DNA of 6,186 nucleotides from Planctomycetota bacterium (GTDB taxonomy: Bacteria > Planctomycetota > SBBH01 > JACQRN01). Of this stretch, positions 1-5,484 are shown piece by piece. The stretch is from NCBI GenBank assembly GCA_016206515.1, contig JACQRN010000046.1, forward strand, positions 1 to 6,186. The letters run 5' to 3'. A program made the position numbers and the translations under genes. The notes beneath the pieces are model-generated. The model searched no databases. It was not told the origin of the DNA and was given only the letters and a program-made list of their open reading frames with translations. Position 1 is the stretch's first letter; every line of letters starts with the position of its first letter.

Positions 1-1
1 A

Positions 2-3000
2 ACCAGGGATGCCATGGGGAACGAGGTCGAGATCATGTACGACGAGAATGGGAATGCCCGATTCCTGCGTTCCCTGGACCGTTCGGAACTGACGGCAGCG
101 GTCGAGGAGTTCATTACGGAGATGCGGTACGACGAGGTGAACCGCACTACGGTTTCGTGCGATCCCCTCGGACACGAGCGCCGCATGGGGCACGACTCCC
201 GCGGCAACACGAGGTTCCAGGTCGATGCGGAAGGGAATGTCGTCAGGATGCGCGTGGACGGGCTCGGGAGGGTGGTGGAGCAGAGTCGTGTGTTGACCGC
301 CGACGGGACTGGCGGGACGGCCCCTATCGGCAGCATTGATGTCCTCAACGAGTGGGACGACGACTCCCGGCTGGAGGCGCAGGCTGATGACAACGGGAGC
401 CGAATCTCAACGACCTTTGACGATCTGAACCGCCCCGTGCACGGAGTCACGGCGGATGCGCTGTGCTACGAGGCGACGTTCAGCGGGACAAGCCAGCCGG
501 TTGTGACGGTCGACGAGAACGGGACGGTGGTGCAGAGCCTCTACGACAGGAGCGATCGGCTTGTCTCAAGGAATGTGACCCGCGCCTCCGGCGTGGTGGG
601 GACGACCTTCGAGAACTTCGCCTATGACGGGCAGGGACGCGTCGTCTTCGCGGAGAACGACGACTTCCTGGTCGGGATCCGCTACGACTCCCTGGGGCGG
701 ACCCTCTCGGAGCGGCTCACGGTGCGCGCGACAGGGGCTTCGTACCTGACTGCACACGAGTACGACGGGGTGGGGAACCGCACGGCAACCGGCTACCCAA
801 GCGGGCGCAGGATCGAGCGGCAGTACAGCGACATCAACCGGTTGCGGGATGTCCGCGACAGCCTGGGGGTGATCGCGGGGTACTCCCACATCGGGTCAAG
901 CCGGATCGAGCGCCGGACCCTGCGCAACGGCGTGACGATGGAGCCCTCTTACGACGGAGGGAGGCGTGTAACGGGCATCCGCCACGCTGGCTTTGCCGGG
1001 ACGCTCGCGGACTTCCGGTACGGGTACAATGCGGAGGACAAGCGTCTGTACGAGCAGAGGATGCACGAGGGGGGCCGTGGCGATGCCTACTCGTACGACT
1101 CCGCGTACCGGCTTGTGGGGGCGTTGCTTGGTCTGCCGGACCCGGTGGGGCGCACGGGGACACCGACGTTGAGCCAGGCATGGCAGGTCGATGGCGTCGG
1201 GAATCGCAGGCAGCAGAACGTCGATGGTTTGATCGAGGACTACCAAGTCAATGCGGTGAACCAGTACATGGCGATCGCCGGGAGCGCCCGGTTCCACGAC
1301 GGGAACGGGAACGTCGTGGGGGCGGGAGAGATCCAGTCTGCCCAGTACGACTACCAGAACCGGCTCTGTCGGGGCAGGACGTTCGGGGGGGATGTGGTGG
1401 AGCAGCGGTACGACCCCTTCGGGCGGCGCATGCAGGTGTTCGTCAACGGCTCTGAGACCCTTCTCTTGCACGATGGGCAGGCGGTCATCGAGGAGAGGAA
1501 CGCGGTCGGTGCTGTAACGGCCCAGCATGTATGGGGAGAAGGGATCGACGAGCTCCTTCAGACAGAGAATGGGGCCGGGACCTTCTACTTCCATCCGAAG
1601 GCGCTCGGAAGCGTCGCCTTGGCGACCGACACAACAGGGCAGGCTGTGGAGCGGTACGAGTACGCACCTTTCGGCGCTCCAACCGTTCGGGACCCGATGG
1701 GCTCCATCCGGCCGATGTCCACGATCGGGAACCGTTACCTGTTCACGGGGCGCGAGTGGACGCCGGAGTTGGGCGTCTACCATTTTCGCAGCCGGGCCTA
1801 CGACCCTGCGCATGGCCGATTCGTGCAGAGGGAGCCCTTGGCGCCCGTCATGAGCCGTTACGGATACGGCGGGCATGACCCCATCAACATCGTCGACGCG
1901 ATGGGCATGTTCGATGTGGACATGGCGAAGAGGATCTTCCTGGAGACATATGGGGACGAGGGCCAGCGCCTCCTGAATGCGTTCGAGCAGCAGGGGCGCA
2001 TCAAGGGACCCTATGGTGGAGAGCCGGAGGGAGGCAGGATCATCAGCGAGGGGCTCTGGTTTCGCACATGGGATCTATGGCTGGTGTCCGGGACCGTCGG
2101 ACACAACATTTCGATCGACAAGGATGTCGATGAGCCGACGGCCGCGCGCATGATCTGGGAGATCCTCTACGACCACCCCAGCGCCTACGGCTTCACGCTC
2201 GACAAGGAAGCGAGGGACGTCCAGGGGTTTCATCAGGAGTTCGTTCGGACCGGCGCAGAGCTGACACGGACGGCTGTCGAGGTCGGCTATGGGGCTCTGG
2301 CTGGGGCCGGCGGCGCGATCGTGTTCGTCGCACGCGACATCGAGGAGGAAAACGTCGACATCTTCACGCTGGCCGCAGCGGCGCCGCTTGTGGGGCGGCT
2401 CGGTCGCGTCGGCCGGGTGAAGATCCTGACGCGCGCCGGACGGGTGGTGGATGAGTTCGACTCGGTCGACGAGTTCGTGGCGGGCCTGTGCTTCGGCGGC
2501 GAGACGCTCGTCGATACGGAATCGGGGCTCCGTCCGATCTCCAAGGTCGGGATTGGCGACCGCGTCTGGGGCTGGGATGCGGCGACCGGTGAGCGGGCAT
2601 TGCACGAGGTGCTCCAGGTGACCGAGCGCGAGGCCCCTGCGGTCGTCGGACTCACGATCGGCGGCGAGGAGATCGCGGCGACTGCGGAGCATCCTTTCCT
2701 CCTGGAGGACGCGGGATGGATCCAGGCAGGGCATCTGCAGGCTGGCGACGTCCTGATCACGCGAGATGGATCCGCGGCCAGGGTCGACTCGATCCGCTCC
2801 CCCCCGGGGCCCCGCACCGTCTATAACCTGGAGGTCGAGGGGGCGCATACCTACTACGTCTCCAGCGCCAGGGTGCTGGTGCATAACAATCCGTGTGCTC
2901 AACCACCAGGGCGCGGGGGGGCTCCCAGGGGAGGCGAGCCAATTCGAAGGTTGGGATCGCTTCGTCACTCCACTACGAATGTTGAACAAGTCTTCAATAA

Positions 3001-3181
3001 TCTGCAGAGGAATCACGGGATTGACCGGAATCTAGCGAGTGAGAGGCTCCACGCAATCAAGCGGTCAGCAGGGATGCGTGGCGCGGACAACGTGCTTTTC
3101 GATCGCACAGGGAACGTTTACAGCCCAACGACCCGGGAGTGGCTTGGGAGCCTAACTCAGGGGGGGGCGCGTGGACGATAG
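2..3181 (+). CDS. RHS/YD-repeat polymorphic toxin with Hint domain (5' partial)
   Basis: This is the C-terminal 1055+ residues of a large RHS-type secreted or surface toxin. The reading frame is open to the left edge, so the N-terminus and any secretion signal are outside; residues below are numbered from the internal Met at base 14. Seen: about 540 residues of YD repeats (YDENGN, YDSLGR, YDGVGNR, YDPFGRR); an RHS-associated core at about 545-631 (FTGREW, SRAYDP, GRFVQREPL); a pretoxin region at 632-825 with a hydrophobic stretch near 757-776; a Hint domain at 826-959; and a small C-terminal domain at 960-1055. In this family the YD repeats form a shell around the toxin tip, which is released by proteolysis and kills competing cells. 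The usual DPxG motif closing the core reads DAMG here (628-631), so release may depend on the Hint domain. The next gene overlaps its 3' end and is the likely immunity gene. The delivery route (type VI, Tc-like or other) cannot be told. Family is certain; toxin activity is inferred. Confidence 0.93.
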   Translation, partial: TRDAMGNEVEIMYDENGNARFLRSLDRSELTAAVEEFITEMRYDEVNRTTVSCDPLGHERRMGHDSRGNTRFQVDAEGNVVRMRVDGLGRVVEQSRVLTADGTGGTAPIGSIDVLNEWDDDSRLEAQADDNGSRISTTFDDLNRPVHGVTADALCYEATFSGTSQPVVTVDENGTVVQSLYDRSDRLVSRNVTRASGVVGTTFENFAYDGQGRVVFAENDDFLVGIRYDSLGRTLSERLTVRATGASYLTAHEYDGVGNRTATGYPSGRRIERQYSDINRLRDVRDSLGVIAGYSHIGSSRIERRTLRNGVTMEPSYDGGRRVTGIRHAGFAGTLADFRYGYNAEDKRLYEQRMHEGGRGDAYSYDSAYRLVGALLGLPDPVGRTGTPTLSQAWQVDGVGNRRQQNVDGLIEDYQVNAVNQYMAIAGSARFHDGNGNVVGAGEIQSAQYDYQNRLCRGRTFGGDVVEQRYDPFGRRMQVFVNGSETLLLHDGQAVIEERNAVGAVTAQHVWGEGIDELLQTENGAGTFYFHPKALGSVALATDTTGQAVERYEYAPFGAPTVRDPMGSIRPMSTIGNRYLFTGREWTPELGVYHFRSRAYDPAHGRFVQREPLAPVMSRYGYGGHDPINIVDAMGMFDVDMAKRIFLETYGDEGQRLLNAFEQQGRIKGPYGGEPEGGRIISEGLWFRTWDLWLVSGTVGHNISIDKDVDEPTAARMIWEILYDHPSAYGFTLDKEARDVQGFHQEFVRTGAELTRTAVEVGYGALAGAGGAIVFVARDIEEENVDIFTLAAAAPLVGRLGRVGRVKILTRAGRVVDEFDSVDEFVAGLCFGGETLVDTESGLRPISKVGIGDRVWGWDAATGERALHEVLQVTEREAPAVVGLTIGGEEIAATAEHPFLLEDAGWIQAGHLQAGDVLITRDGSAARVDSIRSPPGPRTVYNLEVEGAHTYYVSSARVLVHNNPCAQPPGRGGAPRGGEPIRRLGSLRHSTTNVEQVFNNLQRNHGIDRNLASERLHAIKRSAGMRGADNVLFDRTGNVYSPTTREWLGSLTQGGARGR
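2489..2890 (+). other. Hint (pretoxin intein-like) autoprocessing domain within the RHS protein
   Basis: This segment encodes residues 826-959 of the RHS protein (numbering from base 14). It begins with Cys826 in CFGGETLV, the expected Hint nucleophile, carries the TxxH block (Thr890 to His893, TAEHPF), and ends with VYNLEVEG, HTYYV and VLVHNN (His957, Asn958). These match the N- and C-terminal splicing blocks of the pretoxin Hint family that precedes toxin tips in polymorphic toxins. Such domains are thought to cut the chain next to the terminal His-Asn and free the warhead. No homing endonuclease is inserted. All expected catalytic residues are visible, so it is probably active; the cleavage itself is inferred. 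Confidence 0.88.
2891..3178 (+). other. C-terminal toxin tip (unassigned family) of the RHS protein
   Basis: This encodes the last 96 residues (960-1055) after the VHNN end of the Hint domain. It opens with a Gly/Pro/Arg-rich linker, then a compact basic domain with two probable helices (around VEQVFNNLQRNHG and ASERLHAIKR), followed by a strand/turn motif ADNVLFDRTGNVYSP and TREWLGSLTQGG. The position, immediately after a pretoxin Hint domain and before a likely immunity gene, marks it as the warhead. I do not recognise the toxin family with certainty. Its small size and basic character would suit an RNase-type toxin, but that is a guess. G+C is about 56% over 2941-3180 and only about 42% over 2941-3000, far below the adjoining Hint region, suggesting a separate origin. 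Confidence 0.7.
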
Positions 3182-3635
3182 TCATCCACCCGCCGAGGCT
3201 GGCGGAGATTATGTATCGGTTGGAGGACCTGTTGATGAGACAGTCGTGACCTTAGCTCTGTATGGAGAGAACCTTGATCCGGGAGAGGTTACGAGAATCC
3301 TGAGGTGTAATCCCAGCCAGTCCTTCCGCAAAGGGGACCATCGGGAGGGACATGCTCCTGCATCGATGGGAGGCTGGTTCCTAACGATGCGGGGACGAAG
3401 CCCGCGGACGCCAGCGGGCCTCACGACAGACATTCTTGCTCGTGTCCCAGAGGAGTGTTCTGTGTGGGAACGCCTAGCGCGGCGCTTTAAGATCCAGCTT
3501 CGCTACGGAGTGTTTCAAGAGGGATGGAATCGCGGATTCGACCTTCCCCTTTCCCTGCTAGAGCAGGCTGTGAATATCCGAGCGGAGATGAACTTCGATA
3601 TATATCTGAGTGCCCATGGCAAAGGTGAGCAGTGA
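3171..3635 (+). CDS. DUF4279-family protein, presumed immunity protein for the RHS toxin
   Basis: This is a 154-residue soluble protein with no signal peptide or membrane segment. The core resembles the DUF4279 family: TLALYGENLDPGEVTRIL near residues 27-44, a Pro followed by RKGD near 48-56, a central Trp (GGWFLTM, 67-73), a Trp-rich middle, GFDLPLSLLEQA near 122-133 and a closing NFDIYL near 141-146. DUF4279 genes are common next to polymorphic toxins and are regarded as immunity proteins; the biochemical mechanism is not known to me. The chosen start is GTG at 3171, which overlaps the RHS stop by 11 bases and follows a run of eight G that may act as a weak ribosome binding site. An in-frame TAA at 3153-3155 rules out starts further upstream. 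The overlap implies translational coupling with the toxin. Its G+C (about 59% over 3181-3480) matches the toxin tip rather than the rest of the RHS gene. Family call is good; neutralisation of this toxin is inferred from position. Confidence 0.82.
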   Translation: MDDSHPPAEAGGDYVSVGGPVDETVVTLALYGENLDPGEVTRILRCNPSQSFRKGDHREGHAPASMGGWFLTMRGRSPRTPAGLTTDILARVPEECSVWERLARRFKIQLRYGVFQEGWNRGFDLPLSLLEQAVNIRAEMNFDIYLSAHGKGEQ

Positions 3636-3763
3636 CTGGGTGTGCACTGCGCGTGCAGAATCCCCGGACCCCGTAACCCCCTGGCGTCTCTTGGGATGAC
3701 CTGACGGACAGAGTTCGGAAGTGTCGCGCCGGATGCCTGCGCCAGCGGGTGGGCCCTTCGATC
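3636..3763. other. Intergenic gap without a recognisable gene
   Basis: The gap lies between the immunity gene and a convergent minus-strand coding signal. A five-base-pair inverted repeat (TGCAC at 3643-3647, GTGCA at 3653-3657) starts eight bases after the immunity stop, but it is short and lacks a following T-run, so I do not call it a terminator. No promoter, RNA gene or repeat is evident. Confidence 0.5.
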
Positions 3764-3970
3764 TCATCCCCACCGCGCCCGCCCCAGCATCTTCATGAAG
3801 TTCGGCCTCCGCCGGTTCGCCTCGCGGATCTGCCCGACGTAGGCCTTGAACTCCTCTTCCCGGTAGATGGGGATCGCCATCCCTGGGATGCCGGCCTTGC
3901 GCCCCGGGAGATGCCAGCGCGACCCGAATTTGTCGCACCCCCCGAGTACGCTCTGCCCCCGGACGCGCAC
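3764..3970 (-). CDS. Small minus-strand hypothetical protein or 3' gene remnant
   Basis: The minus strand here has the codon pattern of a real gene. The last 38 codons, from an ATG at 3880-3878 to the TGA at 3766-3764, encode a balanced peptide (MAIPIYREEEFKAYVGQIR, then REANRRRPNFMKM, ending RARWG). By hand count, 36 of these 38 codons end in G or C, against 22 of 39 in the overlapping plus-strand frame. Sensible coding seems to extend upstream through KFGSRWHLPGRK, to about 3940. The start is unclear: GTG at 3970-3968 would give 68 residues and the ATG at 3880 would give 38, and neither has a good ribosome binding site. The peptide is basic and charged with no membrane segment or known motif. 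It may be an intact small gene or the C-terminal end of a larger gene whose front was lost at a recombination junction near 3940-3970. It is convergent with the immunity gene and divergent from the next gene. I do not recognise the family. Confidence 0.4.
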   Translation of the reverse strand: MRVRGQSVLGGCDKFGSRWHLPGRKAGIPGMAIPIYREEEFKAYVGQIREANRRRPNFMKMLGRARWG

Positions 3971-5110
3971 ATGGGGATCATGGAGCCGCCGGGATTCTCG
4001 GACCGCACGCTCTCCCGCGCCGCGGAGATCCTGGATGCGTTCGCGCCGGGGGAGCACGTTCTGCCCGAGCTCCTGCGGGAGTTCTTCCCTCGGAGCAGTT
4101 TCGGGTTCATCCCCTCCCAGGCGATGGGGGCGATGGGCATCGCCGCCGACACGCGCTTCCGGGGCGTGCCGATGGACCTTCCGGCCCGCGAGTTCCTGGA
4201 GGCGTTGGGGGACTGTCCCGAGAGCCGCCACCACTTGGCGGCGCTCCTGGCGGTTCTCCTCCGGGGGGAGCTGACCTGCGACTTCCTGGAGCGGCCTGAT
4301 GACGGGCAGGATCCGATCGAGCACACGCTGGACCTGGACCTGCGGCGCGGGCGGCTGCAGGCGGCTCTGCGCGGGGACGGGTACGTGTTCGATCCGGAGC
4401 GTGGGGCGCTCGTCTTCACGGGGTCGGAGGACCTCCCTGCGCGGAATCCGTCCGACGTCCGGTCCTCCCCGACTCCCCCGCCCCCTGCGCCATCCCCGGC
4501 ACCCGCAGCCGGCGGAAACCGCATGCGCCTGGAGGGGGCGTACTGGCACATCGAGTTCCGGGGACAGGCTCTCCCCCCGGTGAAGGACTCCAAGGGGATG
4601 CGGTGCATTGCCGTGCTCCTGGGGCGTCCGCAGAGGCAGGTGGGCGTCCTGGAACTCAACGATGTGGCGGAGGGGCGGGCTCGCCCGGAACGTTCACCCG
4701 GGTCACATGGCGCGGCGGGAGGGACGCGGCAGAAGCTCCTGGATCGGGAGGCGCGGCGCGACCTGGCGCATAGGCTCCGGGCTCTGGCGCAGGAGCGCGA
4801 GGAGATCCGGGAGACGGGGGAGGACCACCGGGCCGCGGAGATCGACGAGGAGTGCGGGAAGATCGAGAAGCAGATCCGCAGCGCGACGGGGCTCGGCGGG
4901 CAAGACCGGGGCTTTGCGCAGGAGCGCGCCCGCGCGCGGAGCAACCTGACCCAGCTGATCAAGCGCGGGGTCAAGGCGATCGGGCATGCGAGCGCGGAGC
5001 TGGGGAGGTTCCTGGCGACGACGCTCCATACGGGGGAGGTCTGCGCGTACTACCCGGATCCGTCCGATTCCGTGGTCTGGACGATCGATCTGCCGCGCGT
5101 CCAGGGGTGA
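3971..5110 (+). CDS. Uncharacterised two-domain protein with proline-rich linker and C-terminal coiled-coil domain
   Basis: This 379-residue protein is predicted to be cytoplasmic, with no signal peptide or transmembrane helix. Seen: a mostly helical N-terminal domain (about 9-150) ending in a DGYVFDPERGALVF hairpin-like motif (136-149); a Pro/Ala/Ser linker (about 155-182); and a C-terminal domain (about 190-375). The latter starts YWHIEFRGQ and VKDSKGMRCIAVLL, continues through a charged coiled coil (about 255-305), then GLGGQDR, QERARARSNLT, an LGRFLATTLHTG motif and CAYYPDP. From memory, this C-terminal domain ends many large bacterial regulator, ATPase or signalling proteins in high-GC lineages; its function is unknown. 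The DGY motif near the end of the N-terminal domain loosely recalls abortive-infection-associated domains, a weak similarity. The frame stays open upstream to a GTG at 3749, but 3749-3970 carries minus-strand coding signal and a Pro-rich translation, so I start at ATG 3971 (alternative ATG 3980). Neither has a clear ribosome binding site, so a 5' truncation is possible. A small regulator gene follows after a 95-base gap. Confidence 0.72.
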   Translation: MGIMEPPGFSDRTLSRAAEILDAFAPGEHVLPELLREFFPRSSFGFIPSQAMGAMGIAADTRFRGVPMDLPAREFLEALGDCPESRHHLAALLAVLLRGELTCDFLERPDDGQDPIEHTLDLDLRRGRLQAALRGDGYVFDPERGALVFTGSEDLPARNPSDVRSSPTPPPPAPSPAPAAGGNRMRLEGAYWHIEFRGQALPPVKDSKGMRCIAVLLGRPQRQVGVLELNDVAEGRARPERSPGSHGAAGGTRQKLLDREARRDLAHRLRALAQEREEIRETGEDHRAAEIDEECGKIEKQIRSATGLGGQDRGFAQERARARSNLTQLIKRGVKAIGHASAELGRFLATTLHTGEVCAYYPDPSDSVVWTIDLPRVQG

Positions 5111-5125
5111 AGGTTTTCCTTCTGT

Positions 5126-5162
5126 AACGCGTTCCGTTCACATTGTGAAAGGGTCCGTTCAC
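5126..5162. promoter_or_regulatory. Operator-like cluster of palindromes and direct repeats
   Basis: The leader of the regulator/primase operon holds an 8-base palindrome AACGCGTT (5126-5133), an inverted repeat TTCAC-ATT-GTGAA (5137-5149), and a 9-base direct repeat TCCGTTCAC at 5133-5141 and 5154-5162. The direct copies are 21 bases apart, two helical turns, so their protein partners would lie on one face of the DNA. Together there are three TTCAC half-sites. The likely partner is the small DNA-binding protein encoded at 5206, by autoregulation. A -10/-35 promoter is not obvious. The repeats are read directly; operator function is inferred. Confidence 0.5.
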
Positions 5163-5195
5163 GCCTCTGGGGGTAGGGGGACGGCGTTCCCCGCC

Positions 5196-5201
5196 AGGAG
5201 G
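5196..5201 (+). promoter_or_regulatory. Ribosome binding site for the HTH regulator
   Basis: AGGAGG sits four bases before the ATG at 5206. It is a full Shine-Dalgarno match and fixes that start. Confidence 0.8.
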
Positions 5202-5205
5202 CGCG

Positions 5206-5484
5206 ATGCGGTACGTGACGTACAGAGGGCTGCTGGAGCACCTGCGCTCACACGGGGTGGACGTGACCCGGCGCATGTTGGCCTATGCGATCGAGCGCGG
5301 ACGGCTGGCGGATCCGGCGAAGAGCACGTCGGGGCAGAGGATCTGGAGCGAGGCGGAGTTGGAGCAGGTCCTGCGGCACTTCCGGACGCCGAGGCCCCCG
5401 GCGCGCCACGGGAGGCGGTTCGGACAGGTGATCTACGAGGGCGAGGTCCGGTTGGGGAGGCGTCCCGGCCAGGAGGGGACGTAG
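5206..5484 (+). CDS. Small MerR/excisionase-like helix-turn-helix DNA-binding protein
   Basis: This 92-residue basic protein has an N-terminal winged-helix DNA-binding fold. Residues about 3-15 form a first helix, about 20-31 (VTRRMLAYAIERG) look like the recognition helix, and about 32-48 (GRLADPAKS, then GQRIWSEAEL) read as the wing and the start of the helix seen in MerR-type and excisionase proteins. The tail (61-92) is Arg/Gly/Pro-rich and probably disordered. It lacks an effector-binding domain, so it is more likely an excisionase-like or small autoregulatory protein than a classic MerR activator. The start ATG has an excellent AGGAGG, and a cluster of inverted and direct repeats lies just upstream as candidate binding sites. 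It is the first gene of an operon with the primase, whose ATG follows its TAG stop with no gap. Function as regulator of element replication is inferred from context. Confidence 0.8.
   Translation: MRYVTYRGLLEHLRSHGVDVTRRMLAYAIERGRLADPAKSTSGQRIWSEAELEQVLRHFRTPRPPARHGRRFGQVIYEGEVRLGRRPGQEGT
5471..5478 (+). promoter_or_regulatory. Ribosome binding site for the primase gene
   Basis: AGGAGGGG lies inside the last codons of the regulator gene, six bases before the ATG at 5485. It supports that start and independent or coupled re-initiation. Confidence 0.75.

Noticed and set aside
14..1700. YD repeats treated as a DNA-level repeat array
   Set aside because: The repeats are degenerate at the DNA level; they are protein repeats of the RHS family.
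896..1876. Long minus-strand open frame of 326 codons inside the RHS gene
   Set aside because: It is antisense to well-conserved YD repeats and RHS core; the product is Pro/Arg/Val-rich with no recognisable domain. It is a by-product of high G+C.
2075..3016. Minus-strand open frame of 313 codons opposite the Hint region
   Set aside because: It is a shadow of the RHS pretoxin and Hint sequence, with no domain and no plausible start signal.
3643..3657. TGCAC/GTGCA hairpin after the immunity gene as a terminator
   Set aside because: Only five base pairs and no T-run follows.
3749..3970. Upstream extension of the 3971 gene to a GTG at 3749
   Set aside because: The translation is Pro-rich with poor third-position bias (22 of 39 codons ending in G/C over 3764-3880), while the opposite strand is strongly biased; no ribosome binding site precedes 3749.
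3793..4974. Minus-strand open frames opposite the 3971-5110 gene
   Set aside because: Ser/Arg/Pro-rich translations typical of antisense frames; the plus strand carries recognisable conserved motifs. Only the 3764-3970 end was kept, in another frame.
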